From: Paguma larvata
Taxonomy: Eukaryota > Chordata > Mammalia > Carnivora > Viverridae
Direction of reading: 5' to 3'
Length of the DNA: 64,000 nt
NCBI GenBank assembly: GCA_030068075.1
Contig: CM057835.1
Coordinates: 19,741,957-19,805,956 of the forward strand
How positions within the stretch are numbered: the first letter of the stretch is position 1; each line of letters begins with the position of its first letter. This document shows, piece after piece, positions 32,206 through 43,667 of this stretch. The translations under genes were made by a program, and so were the position numbers. Below the pieces are notes generated by a model. The model made no database searches. It was not told the origin of the DNA and saw nothing but the letters and a program-made list of their open reading frames with translations.

Positions 32206-34555
32206 TAATATGGTAACCTCTTCAGGGAAGTTTTTCCCAGCCTGGAAATCAGCCTTCCGAGGTTATAGTTATTTCTGAATGGTAATACATGATTGTTTCT
32301 TCTTATAGCATTCACTTTCGAGGAGGGAAGTAAAGCGCTGGTTGAGAGCACAGACAGGTGGAGATACCATGTGTATATTTTAGCTATTCACATACAGTTT
32401 CTTAAAGACACTTCTGGGTAGCATTGGAAGGCAATGATATGTCAGAAAAAAAAATAGGGGATATATCTCCTACTATTCAGAAGTCCAATTAATTGACACT
32501 TTCTGGCCTTGGAAGTAGCATCTATCCTGCTTCATGTGTCTGTATCCCCTGCTAGAATGTGCATTCTTATGTAAGGAAATCCTCCGAATTGATTCTTCCT
32601 TATTCACCTCAGGCAGTGCCTAGCAGAGCTACGTGCTTGGAAGATAAGGTTAATTTGACTTGAGCTGCACGATGGAAAGGACTGCATAAACAAGAGCCAC
32701 AGTGACAGAGCTGAGGTCGTCATACTAGGCCACACTTGCATGGAATGGAAACTGGGCTCACCATCATGGCAATACCCCCTTCTGTTTCCTCTTCAGAGCC
32801 TCCATGGTGTGTTTCCTTTGGGGAAAATCAGGCCCAAATCATCTCCACCTTTGGGTCCCCACCTCCCCTGCCTCTTCAGCTCCTTCTCCAGCACAGCCCA
32901 CGGTGGGAGCTGAGCTTCAATTCCGAAAGTCCATCCAGGAACACTGAAGAGGATGGACACCGCTCCATCGGATCATGGCCTTCGCAACAGGAAAGGATTG
33001 GTCCCTCTGCTTGCCTGACTCATAAAAACATTCATTCTCTTTTCTGGGGTAGAGAATGAAATTTCAAAGCCAATGTCTACTCGATCCAATTAAATCTGGG
33101 ATGAAATACGACATGATCTTTGGGCAAATGGACCAAATAGGATTGGTGGAAGATCCAGAAGAGGATACAGGCATGACGGTCGGGCTACAGCTTTTTATTT
33201 TTAATTCCAAAAACACACTGGATTTGCAGTTGCATATAAACAAATAACCAAGTACCAAATGCATGAAAAGAGCATGGAATTAAATTATGAAGAAAACCAG
33301 TATTATTCTGCCAGACAGCCAAGGGGAAGTCGTATGAAGAAATGAGCAAGCAAACGAAAGCAGTGAGACGCAGATGTACTAAGGCACTTACTGTGGGACA
33401 GCATCTAGAATGGAGGTCGGATACAGTATATCTCCAACAGAAGCTTGTCAAATAGGTTTATGAGTAAGAAGCCTCACGCGTTAAATGTGCAATAAATTGA
33501 TTATAAAAGATCTCTTAAGTATTACTTTGCGATAACCAGGAAAGGGACTGAGTTTAGAGTAAGAATTGTAACTGTCCTTTAATGTAATTGGCTCAATGCA
33601 AAACATCTCTTATTCTCACACGGGATGTCTATTTGAAATTTGGATGCATATGACTCTTAGAAGGAAAGATCTCACATTTTGATTCAAATCGCTGCATGGA
33701 AATGTGGGAACAATCAATATGGATAAGCCTAGAGGCCAATGCAGAATTAAGGATGAGCCACCAAAACATTCTCTTTTCTCCAGCAGAGGAAGGAGAGCTC
33801 TTATTCCCAGGCTCTATTCGCACAGGCTGTTATTCACAGATGAATAACGCGTGCCACTTTGTCAGTCACCCCCTGGGCCCGTAGCACGTAAGCACAGAGA
33901 GGAAATAGGCCAAGAACCATTGGCATCCAACCCATGAGACATTATGCCACTAAATATCTGGCATGGCAATTGGCTCAACCTCATCAGCCAGCTGCCAAAT
34001 GTCATTTAACAAAGCAGTCCCCATCCAGGACCTCTATGTGACTGTACTGATAATATTATCATTGGAGGTGAAGAGACACATTCCCTAAAGAAACTCATCA
34101 TTACAAAGAAACATGGAAGCATATCAAAAGCAAGAGCAGCATGGAGAAACTGAAGAGGAGCTTCTAAGGAAACCAGTGTGGGTTTGCATGTGTGTTACGC
34201 GAGTGTGTGCAAATGTGAGCCTTTATTTCGCCAAGTAACATGATATTTTTCTCTTAATTGCCTCAATTCATGACTAGACCTCCCCAACACCATAAATAAA
34301 GCAAATATTTATTCTTGTCGGCAGCTTTCAGATCACAGTGTCCGAGACTGCTTGGGTTTTATGCCTCCTTCTAACTATTTTGGGAAAACTGAGTGAAGAT
34401 GTCTCCTCAGTCTGGCTCCTTTACAAAAAGAAATATCCACTGTAACTATGCCAAACATGAAGTCAAACGTGATGTTTCAAACTGAGAGTGGAAGAGTTCC
34501 TTTAATGAACTTTTATCTTATTTTGCATGGTCTTTTGGGGCAATATCACCCCTAA
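32206..34555. other. Mostly unique sequence, no gene seen
   Basis: 32220-32640 has weak L2-like phrases (GTATCCCCTGCTAGAATGTGCATTC, then GGCAGTGCCTAGCAGAGC). The remainder, including frames of up to 107 codons at 32736-33059, shows no domain or exon structure. Confidence 0.45.
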
Positions 34556-34598
34556 ACACACACACACATGCACGCGCGCACACACACACACACACACA
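34556..34598. repeat. 43-bp alternating purine-pyrimidine tract with CGCGCG
   Basis: A CA repeat containing ATGCACGCGCGCACAC keeps strict purine-pyrimidine alternation throughout, the sequence requirement for Z-DNA. Confidence 0.9.
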
Positions 34599-34624
34599 GA
34601 CTCCTCAACTATCGGCTTTGCCCC

Positions 34625-35340
34625 TATGATACTCCTCTCCTACTTCTCACCCAGATCTCCCACCTCAGCTCTAAACTCATATCTATTATTCGGCACTTCA
34701 AAACGAAAAGTGTCCAAGACTGAGCTCATCGCCTCTCTGCTCTTAGAAATGCTTCCCCTACTCTGACTTCTCTTTATGGGTGGTGCACGCCTGAACCCAG
34801 TCTCAATCCAGTCGAGATCCTGAGCCATTGAATGCTCCTAGATCTCCTTCGATTTCTGAATCAGTCCCATTGAAAACATAATGTTGAATTTTACCTGCAG
34901 AAAAATGTTTTTCAGTACCCGCTGGACCAACCGGACTGTCACCATCTCAGCCTGGACTCAGCGTCTTCTGGACCACTCAATGGTCCCCTTCTCCAGTCTA
35001 ATTGCAGTCTGAACTGTCCCTCGTTCTGCACTGAAACTTTAAAACACCCATCTGAGGGTCCCCTGGGTGGCTCAGTCAGTTAAGCATTTGACTTTGGACT
35101 TTGGCACAGGTTGTGATCTCACAGTTCATGAGTTGGAGCCCCACACTGGGCTCTGTGCTGGTAGCACAAAGCCTGCTTGGGACTCTCTCTCTTCCTCCCA
35201 CTCTGCCCCTCCCCTACTCATGTTCTCTCTCTTTCTCTTTCTCTCTCTCTCAAAAATAAACATTTAAAAAAATTCCATCTGAGCATGTCCAGCCACTGCT
35301 GAAGATCCTTCCATTTAACAGAAAAGGGATGGAACCTAAA
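34625..35340 (+). mobile_element. L2 LINE, 3' portion, interrupted by a SINE
   Basis: AAAAGTGTCCAAGACTGAGCTCATCGCC, then CTGAACCCAGTCTCAATCC, CTCCAGTCTAATTGCAGTC, CTGAAACTTTAAAACACCCATCTGAG and, past the SINE at 35057-35274, GAGCATGTCCAGCCACTGCTGAAGATCCTTCC. The order matches L2. Confidence 0.72.
35048..35283 (+). mobile_element. Carnivore SINE with 9-bp target duplication
   Basis: The body is 35057-35274. CCATCTGAG flanks at 35048-35056 and 35275-35283. The target is an L2. The element is of the older middle-segment type (GTGCTGGTAGCACAAAGCC). Confidence 0.94.
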
Positions 35341-36770
35341 TGAGGAAAGCTATATTGTATTTGCTCCCAAAATTAACATATAAATTATAATGCGATTCTA
35401 ATGAGATTTTTTGAATTGGATCAAATGATGCTAATATTTATATGGAATAATAAATGCTGGAGTGTTAAGGGAAGGATAAGCCTTACCAAATCAAACAGTA
35501 GAGAGTACTCTGTGGCTACTATGAAAACACACGGTATTGGTATAGGATAGAAAAATAAGGAAATAGAATTGAAAATCCAAAAATAGATCCCAGAATGTAG
35601 AATAACTTAGTATATGATAAAGGTATTTCAAGGCAGTGAGGGAACCAGTAATTTATTTAACAAAGAGTATTGGCCCAATGGGATATTAACTAGGAGGAAA
35701 TGAAATTGGACCACTAACATACATTGTATACAAAAATAAATACCACATGGAGTAAGGACTTAATCATAATATATAAAACCACAAAATTGTCAAAGAATAT
35801 CCCAGTGAATGCATATGCAACATAGGAGAAAGACCCTCTTAACCACAACTAGAAATCTAATGCTATAAATCAAAAGATACTATATAAAAGTTAAATCTTT
35901 TGCATAGCAAAATGTACTACTAACAAAGTCACTAGACAACAGATTTTGAATAAATTTTATCATTGCGGAGGATAGACAAAGAACTCTCAAAAATTAATAG
36001 AAAAAATGGAAAGGGAACAGAAAGAAGTTACTTTCAGAAAAGCATATCTAAAAGGTAAAGGAATACAAGAGAAAGTGGTCTTATGTAATAATGTGATCAA
36101 GTTCGACACACAATGGATGGCCAAAGCGAAAATGAACTCTATCGCCCAGTGCCGGAAGAGTTGTGGAGCAAAGGACTCTCTTATGCTGCCGGCAGACATG
36201 CGTGTTGTTACAGTCTTTGGGGAATGTAATACGGCAGTTTATGAAAACTAGGTCTTCACCCTAGAAAAACAAACACCAGTCTGTAAGGATATATACGCAT
36301 ATGTATGGGAGTACTTATACTGGAACCAAAGAAAAACATACAAATAGATGAATAGGCAAATTATTAAATAACTTGGAAATATGGTACTTTGACATTTTAC
36401 GAAGACAAAAACGTAAGCTTGCTTGAAGGAATTTTAAAGAGGCATTAAGGAAAGCAAGATGCAGAAAAATGTATACAATATGAGCAAAGTTTTATAAAAC
36501 AGTGGAGGCCCCATCTATGTATGTCTGTGTGTTTTTATAAATTTGTCTATGATTGTATGATCCATGAGAAAAACCATGAAGGTTAGATTAGATCGTTGAC
36601 GCCGATTGCCCCAAGGGCTCAGTTTGGTGATGAGAATATAGGAGGAAAGGAAAAATCAAATACAGAAAGATTGTACGTGTTCACTTGCAGCATAGATGAA
36701 AACTATGTGTATTTTGAATGCAGCAATGGGAATTTAAAAGTTCTCAATGGCTCTTTATTGGCTTAGGGCA
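35330..36770 (+). mobile_element. Old L1 (L1M/HAL1-like) ORF2-3' remnant
   Basis: Sense-orientation ORF2-derived phrases in order: AAAGCTATATTGTATTTGC, CACACGGTATTGGTATAGG, GGACCACTAACATACATTGTATACAAAAATAA, TCTTTTGCATAGCAAAATG, and GGGGAATGTAATACGGCAG near 36220. Further on, GAAAAATGTATACAATATGAGC resembles an old L1 or HAL1 3' region. Frames are destroyed; the 81-codon frame at 36006-36251 is a chance survivor. Confidence 0.65.
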
Positions 36771-36774
36771 GTTG

Positions 36775-37208
36775 TGTTTTTTTTTAAGTGTATTTATTTT
36801 GGGGGCATTTCGGTAGCTTAGTCGGTTAGGCATCTGATTTCGACCCTGGTCATGATCTCACAGTTCACAGGTTCGAGCCCCGTGTTGGGTTCTGTGCTGA
36901 CAGCTCAGAGCCTGGAGCCTGCTTCAGATTCTGTGTCTCCCTCTCTCTCTGCCCCTCCCCCGCTTGTGCTCTGTCTCCCTTTCGGTCTCTCTCAAAAATA
37001 AATAAATTTTTTAATGTTTATTTATTTATTTTGAGAGACAGCACAAGTGGAGGAGGGGCACAGAGAGGGAGAGAAAGACTCCCAAGTGGGGCTCTGTGCT
37101 AGCAGTACAGAATCCCATGTGGGACTTGAAACCACAAAGCCGTGAGAACATGACCTGAGCAGAAATCAAGAGTTGGATGCTCAACTGAATGAGTCACCCA
37201 GGCACCCC
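36775..37208 (-). mobile_element. Reverse carnivore SINE split by a second SINE
   Basis: The outer element begins at the T run near 36775 (TTTTTTTTTAAGTGTATTTATTTT) and resumes at 37007 (TTTTTTAATGTTTATTTATT) to end GTCACCCAGGCACCCC at 37208. The inner plus-strand SINE sits in its reversed A tail. Possible outer flanks are AGGGCAGTTGT and AAGGCAATTTT. Confidence 0.85.
36801..37006 (+). mobile_element. Carnivore SINE inserted into the tail of another SINE
   Basis: GGGGGCATTTCGGTAGCTTAGTCGG to CAAAAATAAATAAA. The flanks TTTTTAAGTGTATTTATTTT (36781-36800) and TTTTTTAATGTTTATTTATT are both outer-SINE tail sequence, as expected if it duplicated that target. It is younger than the surrounding element. 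Confidence 0.9.
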
Positions 37209-37227
37209 AAGGCAATTTTTAAAAAGA

Positions 37228-37660
37228 CATTTAAATATTGTCTGCCATTCAAGGCTCTTCACTATTTCACCACTGCCTAGTATGCCAGCTTCACCTCTCT
37301 GCATTTTCACAAACACCTTCATGCTTCCTCCATAGGGAACATTTTTCCATTCCCATACGTGCTCCATTCTCTAATCCTATCTTTTCTCTGGATTTTCTAT
37401 TAAAAGGATTTCTTCTTTAATCCTTTAATTCACTGGGGAGTGAATTTCTACTCATCCCTCAATATGAGCTCATTTCACCACCTCCAGGCTGTCCATCCAC
37501 TCCCTCCATACCTTCCTTGTCTTTACTCTGCAATGGCTCCTGCTTAATAGTATTCTGATTACTAGTTACCTGTCTTATGTCTCTATGGGCCTGGGGATTC
37601 TGAGAAGAAAGGATTATCTCTTATTTATCATTATATTCCTGATCATCATTTAATCTTCTC
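37228..37660 (+). mobile_element. L2 LINE 3' fragment
   Basis: CATTCAAGGCTCTTCACTATTTC, CTCTGCATTTTCACAAACACC, TTCTACTCATCCCTCAATATG, TACCTGTCTTATGTCTCTATGGGCC and AGAAAGGATTATCTCTTATTTATC parallel the L2 ORF2-3' UTR junction. Confidence 0.7.
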
Positions 37661-39039
37661 TCAACAGAGGCATTCTCTGAAATGATTCTAGCAAAACAAT
37701 TCCTTTACACTCTGATTACTCTTTTGGAGAGAAGGCTGAACTTGCTGTGTCCACACAACAGGTAAAGTTCAATCATAAAATTCAATCATAAAATTCAATC
37801 ATAAAGTTCCATAATAGCAACATTCTACACACAGAGGGGGTACTCGTGGCTATTTTGTGTGCCCTTAGGTGGACTGTGGGAAACAAACGTGCAAAAGAAC
37901 TGAGGTCTGACTTCAGCTGGTTGAGGACTGACCACGTGAAATGAAATGCATATTAAATAAGACAAAAATGGAAGATAAACAATATTCGTGGACTTTGTAG
38001 TATTCAGGGTCAGTGTCTAAAATATAGACGCAAAGTGATTGCCTAATTGTGTTTGTGCATTCCTTGATACAAATAGTTCCCTTTATATTACTTTTTGTTG
38101 TATCTTGTTTTCAAGAAAGACCATTAGTCGGTCACCATCTACTCATGGTTCTTTCAGAAACACGGGGAGCTGTAACTCTTGCAATTAAATGCCCTTACGG
38201 CTGTTATCTTTCCAGGGCACCATGCTATGAATTCTAACCATGTAGCTGTTAGAACAGCTGGGCGACTCCTGAAAAATCAATACGTGTGCTGTACATAGGT
38301 GTGAGCCACTGAGTAAACCTTCGTTATGTGTGGTTATTTACTCTTCCAGGCTATTTACCCATGTGAAAACCTGCTTGGGGAGTATTAGAGCAAACATTTC
38401 AGAGAGGAAATGGAGAACGTAGTTCAGTGTTTCATTTCCTTTAAGCAACATGTTAAAAGTACAGGGTAAAAGAAAAGAAAAACTTCGATTTCCAGGGTGG
38501 GGAAAACCTTGTCATAAGCTAAAGTTTTCCCACCTTCTCTGCGTCTAGCGTCCAGCTTCGTATTCATTCGTAAATGAAGCGCATTGGATGTGTGTCAGTT
38601 GTGGCCAAATGCCTATATTCTTGTCATTTGGCACAATTAAAGGAAGAGCCAAAAATGAACCACTAACAACCTTCTAAAGAAGTCATTAGAGAAGTCACAT
38701 TACGATGCATTAGAGATGATTTAGCTCCGTGATTTACATTGAAAATTCCCTAGGCAGTCATTGCTTCTTCACTTCAGAATGCCTAACTGGAACGACATTT
38801 CAAAACTAACAAACTGAGTGTTTTATCTCTGGGAAACCAGCACACAAACTACCAGCGAGGGGGTGCAACATAAGCCAGTCACCTGCCTGTATCTTACATG
38901 GATCTCTAGTATCTCATGCACTTTGTGATGCCTCTAGGCATATTTCATGGATTTGTATGCACATGATTTGTGGTAAGTCACAAAATACAAAGAGCATGCA
39001 TTACACAAACACAGACATGTACGCCTGGGACGTATTTTA
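37661..39039. other. Unique sequence, no gene seen
   Basis: A 13-bp tandem repeat at 37768-37806 and AT-rich unique sequence. 38540-38830 is repeat-free and could be tested as a conserved non-coding element. Confidence 0.5.
37768..37806. repeat. 3 x 13-bp tandem repeat
   Basis: TTCAATCATAAAA three times (last unit ends in G), perfectly in register. Confidence 0.95.
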
Positions 39040-39190
39040 ACTCTTATTTAATCTAATCAGTTCATTTTATAAATGGGGGAAAATGAGACCTAAGAGATTA
39101 AATTACCTGCTCAAATCATAAGGCAGTCGAGGGCAAAGTCAGGAATGGACCCCTAGTGTCCTAAATCCTAATCTGGTCTTCTTTGCATAT
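39040..39190 (-). mobile_element. MIR-like ancient SINE, reverse
   Basis: CATTTTATAAATGGGGGAAAATGAGACCTAAGAGATTAAATTACCTGCTCAAATCATAAGGCAG parallels the reversed MIR core (CATTTTACAGATGAGGAAACTGAGG...). Confidence 0.7.
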
Positions 39191-40999
39191 ACCTATCCGC
39201 TTCTACTTACCCCATTAAACCACCTCTCTGAGCTAAATGTATATTTATCACTATCCTTTTACTCATCAGTAATGACCCCATTTATAATGTTCCATGCTTG
39301 CTTTGCTTTATATTTGCTTTTGTTATTGGCTTCTTTTGATAATCCCTGGAAATTACACCACATAGATGATAAAATGATGCAATGGAACGAAGCCATGTGC
39401 TACCTCATGCGGCTCTTACAAATCTGGAGCAGAACTCCGGTCATTCTTAGATATGCTGAGACCTAAAATTGGCAATTCCAGAGGTATGACTGTTGAACAC
39501 TAATTCTAAAAATGAGCCACGACAAAAACGTTTGAGTTTTATAGTAAACTAATTTGAAAAAGTACAGTTTCCACTATAAGAACTCAATGTCTATTACTAG
39601 TACATTAAAGGATCTGAGATCTCCTGCTGTAAATGAGTTTAACTTTACTTAACCCATTATTTGTCAAACATATGTGAATATAGAAGCTCTTTCTACGTGT
39701 GTATCTAACACCGGTTTCTGTCAGAACTCATCTTCCACAGAACAAACATTAGTAAGTTGCCTTATCGCAGTGAGCAATGGGGTGTAGGACAATATTTCAT
39801 CCTTCAATACTTCATTTTATGGGAAAGTAGCCACAAATGTTCCTGCAGGCAGCCCATTGTATGGTGGAAGTGGGTAAAGAGAGAGTCAGGGAGAAGATAC
39901 AGAAAGCTAACATGACTAGACCTCTTGAGTCTATAATCTCATTGTGCATAGATAAGACAAACATACAAATAAGCAAATTTGTAAGGCAGTGAATATTTCA
40001 GCATCCAGTATCCCCATAAAGTACAGATGAAGGCATCAGGATTTTAGACTTGAACACAACTTGGATAAAGTACATTTTAAATTAGACTCTGAAATGTGTG
40101 TGTATGTATACACACACACACACACACACACATGCACATGTATCACACACACGCACACACATATACACACACAAAGGAGAGTACCTTACACAAAAGTGAT
40201 TGATACATGTTTGCTTAACAAATGAAGGACTTTCTGAGCTGGGGAGCAGCATGAGCAGTATCTTGAATTCAAATGGAATATAAAATGTTAGTCATGGGGA
40301 AGTAAAGCATCTAGGTTGCCTGGAGTGGGCCAGGGGTGGGCACTGTGCTGAAGCAGAAAGGAGATTGGAGTGGCAGAATACAACCAGAATTGAAAAATCT
40401 TTATTCTCATGAGAATTCAAGAGTCCTCCATAAGTTGCATGCCCTTTCTTATTCATCCTTAGCATCTTGTGCACAGCCTGGGCATGAAATAGGCATTTAA
40501 AAGATGTCAGTTCATTAAAAGAACAGATAAATGTGCATGAAGGAAAGAAGTACAACAGAGAACAACTGAAGGATCTGTCTTTGGAAAGTAGGATGACATA
40601 AGCAGCTGTTTTGAAAATAAATCTGATTGGTGGTGTTTGGAGTAAGTGGGGAAAGTAAGATACCACAGACAGTTGATACCCGTTAGAGGACAAAGGTAGG
40701 AGTTTTAGGACAAACTTCTACCCTAGAATGGACAAATTTGAAATGCACTTGGAAGGAAGAATCAATAAGCCTGAAAAGCAACTAAATAAAGAAAACAAAG
40801 AACAGAGACAGTAGAAATAGCAACCAACTTTAAACCTAAGAGATTGACAGTGTCCTTAATAGACAAAGGAAAATCCAAAGAGGAATAGACCTTATAGAGG
40901 AATTGAGTGTTGAGGCATGATGGCAAAAGTCCAGCAGGAGATGTCCCATCACCATGACCATGACATAGGAGAGTGGAACTGCCTGCAACACACTCGTCC
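39191..40999. other. Unique sequence, no gene seen
   Basis: Apart from the TG/CA tract at 40094-40173, no repeat is firmly assigned. The 133-codon minus-strand frame at 40292-40693 shows no domain and uneven composition; judged spurious. Confidence 0.45.
40094..40173. repeat. TG/CA compound microsatellite with inverted halves
   Basis: TGTGTGTGTATGTATACACACACACAC switches from TG to CA around GTATAC, giving a near-palindrome, then ATGCACATGTAT and further CA. Purine-pyrimidine alternation holds for about 50 bp and then about 30 bp. Confidence 0.92.
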
Positions 41000-41185
41000 A
41001 ATTTAGCTCATTTTCCAGTGAGGTGTGGATATGATTCTTATCACCCCAATTTTGCAGATGAGAAAAATGAGTAGCAGAAACATCTGATTTTGTTCTAAAT
41101 ACACACTCTCAGCAGGGAGTGTAGCCAAGACTTTAATCCCTATCTCGTGATTTTATGTTCAATGTTCTTTTACACTATCCCATTT
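41000..41185 (-). mobile_element. MIR-like ancient SINE, reverse
   Basis: CTTATCACCCCAATTTTGCAGATGAGAAAAATGAGTAGCAGAAACATCTG, then GTGTAGCCAAGACTTTAATCCC and AATGTTCTTTTACACTATCCC follow reversed MIR order. Confidence 0.7.
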
Positions 41186-42329
41186 CCGGAGATATAGGGT
41201 TGAAATAAAATGTCCAGACAGAGATAAAGATTGGAAATTTACTCACATAGATATGGGAGTTGGAACAGCAAAATAGCATTTACTCTGTGAGAACTGAGTT
41301 CATTTGGATGAACTTTAACTGGGTGCCTGGCTCTGTGACCTCGATGAGGGAATGGAAAAATGACAAGCACAGGATCAAGAATATACATCTAAAAAAGATG
41401 AAGAAGAAGAGGAATTAATAAACAAGCCAAATTAAGTAGAAATCAAGTTACTTACTGTTTCATGATACCTACTACACACAAAGACAGGGCATGGTTACCA
41501 CAGAAGAAGGTGCAAACAAGAAAGTACCATGTTTCAGATGTTAGGACTAGCAAAGAGGATGGTTTAATTAAAGGTGACAAATGCCACAACCAGGAAGTGA
41601 GAACTCAGAAAATGTTCCCTTTTCAATACTTCTTCCATTTGGGCAAACCAAGAATGGAAAACAGACTCCATTAATACCTTTTATTCATCCAATTTTTCAG
41701 TTTTTACTAGGACCAGACTCTTCCTGGAGTCCTGGATTGAGTGTGGGGTTTTAGTACTTAAAATGGATTGGGCCAAGGGAGAAGAAACAAATGAGGCATA
41801 GGATTTAAGGGCAAAATACTGAATCATAAAATGTTTCAAATATATTTTAATGACAGACTCCTCCTATTCCTATGTCTCCCTCTCACAAACACAATTAGAG
41901 GAATCAAATAAAAATACTATGATATGCTGTATAGTCCAGTCTGTCACCTGCCTCCCAGCATTCTCTCCCATGAAATCCAGACGTACTGCACATTTGCGAT
42001 AATTTGTGATAATTTGTGACCGTCACACGATGATCAGTGTATCATTACACCATGTATTACGGTATTATTTGCTCTTTGGAGTGTATCCTAGTGCATTCTG
42101 ATAATCTCCATCAACCAAAATCATGCATAGCCTCATAGTTTTGTCCCCAGGACACCTTCTCTGAACACCTTTGCCTAAAATGATCTCTGCCTTTCTGAGC
42201 TCTTTAGCTCTGTGTGTTTAGGAAAAAAACCTAACACTCACAGGTCTGTATTGTGACTTTTCGAAAAAACATCATCTATAAAAATATGAATTATGAAAAC
42301 AGTTAAAATGCCACAAATCATGGCTGATA
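41186..42329. other. Unique sequence, no gene seen
   Basis: A 70-codon frame (41462-41674) is featureless. GATAATTTGTG is doubled near 41998. Confidence 0.5.
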
Positions 42330-42525
42330 AATATTGGAACCATGGTACTTTCACTCCAGAGCTTTTCCATTACTCTCTTTTATTCTTTTTTGTATATATC
42401 ATTTACCCTTTTACGTTTTAAGGTCTCTGATGGCAAGGCCAAGTTCGATGAATCATAATACTCATCAAAGCATTGAGCATTGAGACTTAATAAATCTTTG
42501 ATGAATGAATGAATGAATTAGAAAA
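42330..42525 (+). mobile_element. Probable L2 3' tail
   Basis: GTTTTAAGGTCTCTGATGGCAAGGCCAAG and CATTGAGACTTAATAAATCTTTGATGAATGAATGAATGAATT match the L2 terminus, including its GAATG repeats. Confidence 0.6.
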
Positions 42526-43190
42526 ATAAATGCAAAGTAAGATAACCTTTAGTTTAAGCATTCATTCTTCTATGCCAGGACATGCTGTGACACACTACTA
42601 CAGGTGTTGCGGACACGGGTGTGAGAGAAACAGTAAAAATCCCCACCCACGTGGCCTACAGACTAGAAGGAGGAGCCATAAAATATGCAAATAAAGGAGT
42701 GTAATATTTGCCAAAGAGTGATAAGTGCTAGAAAGAATTGTAAAGCAAGGAGGAAGAATAAGCAGTGGGCAGGGGGAAGAGAGGGATGTACAATTGCACT
42801 TTTTTAAAAGATTTTTCTCTCTGCTCTAGGGCTTTATTTTTCTTTATTTTAATTTTAATTCCAGTTAGCATGCAGTGTTATATTAGTTTCAGGTGTACAA
42901 TATAGTGATTCAACAATTCTATACACTACTCAGTGCTCATCGTAAGTGTACCCTTAATCCCCTTACCTGTTTTACCCATCTCCCCTCTGGTAACCATCTA
43001 TTTGTTCTCCATAGTTAAGAGTCTGTTTTCTGGTTTGTCTCTGTTTTTTGTTTTCCTTTGCTAGTTTGTTTTGTTTCTTAAATTCCTTTCTCTGATCGAT
43101 TTAATTCACTTAGCAATATACTCTTTAGCTGTATCCATGTCGTTGCAAATGGCAAGATTTCATTCCTTTTATAGCTGAGTAATATTCAGC

Positions 43191-43195
<5 letters not shown>

Positions 43196-43230
<35 letters not shown>
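43196..43230. repeat. (CA)n microsatellite inside the L1
   Basis: About 17 CA units where related L1 copies carry a short TATATACACC stretch. Locally expanded. Confidence 0.93.
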
Positions 43231-43231
<1 letters not shown>

Positions 43232-43340
43232 CACCTCTTCTTTATCCATTCATCTATCAATGAACATGTGGGCTGCTTCCATAATTTGGCTGTTGTAAAT
43301 AATGCTGCAATCAACATGGGGATGGGTACGTCTTTTCAAA

Positions 43341-43667
43341 TTAGTGTTTTCTTATTCTTTCCAGCAGCGGAATTACTGGATCATAAGGTAATTCTATTTT
43401 TAATTTTTTGCGAAACCTGCGTACTGTTTCCCAGAGTGGCGGCACTAGTTTGCATTCGTACAAACAGCGCATGAGTGCTCCTTTTTCTCCACATCCTTGA
43501 AAACACTTGTTGTTTGTGCTTTTTTTTATTTTAGCCATTCCAACAGGTATGAGGTGATACCTTACTGTGGTGTTGACTGATATTTCCTTTTCAATGAATG
43601 ATGTTAAGTATCTTTCCATGCATCTATTGGCTATTTGTATGTTTTCTCTGGAGAAATGCCTATTCAC
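43341..43667 (-). pseudogene. L1 ORF2 C-terminal fragment, broken
   Basis: A 108-codon open frame within the reverse L1. Its translation carries the phrases [37 protein letters not shown] and KKLKIELPYDPVIPLL, which are diagnostic of the LINE-1 ORF2 protein C-terminal (cysteine-rich) region. The endonuclease and reverse transcriptase domains are absent from this truncated copy and the frame stops early, so it is non-functional. The methionine is internal to the ancestral protein, not a true start. Confidence 0.92.

Noticed and set aside
37768..37806. CRISPR-like array of short repeats
   Set aside because: Only three contiguous 13-bp units without spacers, in a mammalian genome.
40292..40693. 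133-codon minus-strand frame
   Set aside because: No domain, no splice or promoter context, no similarity I recognise. A frame of this length can arise by chance in 64 kb.
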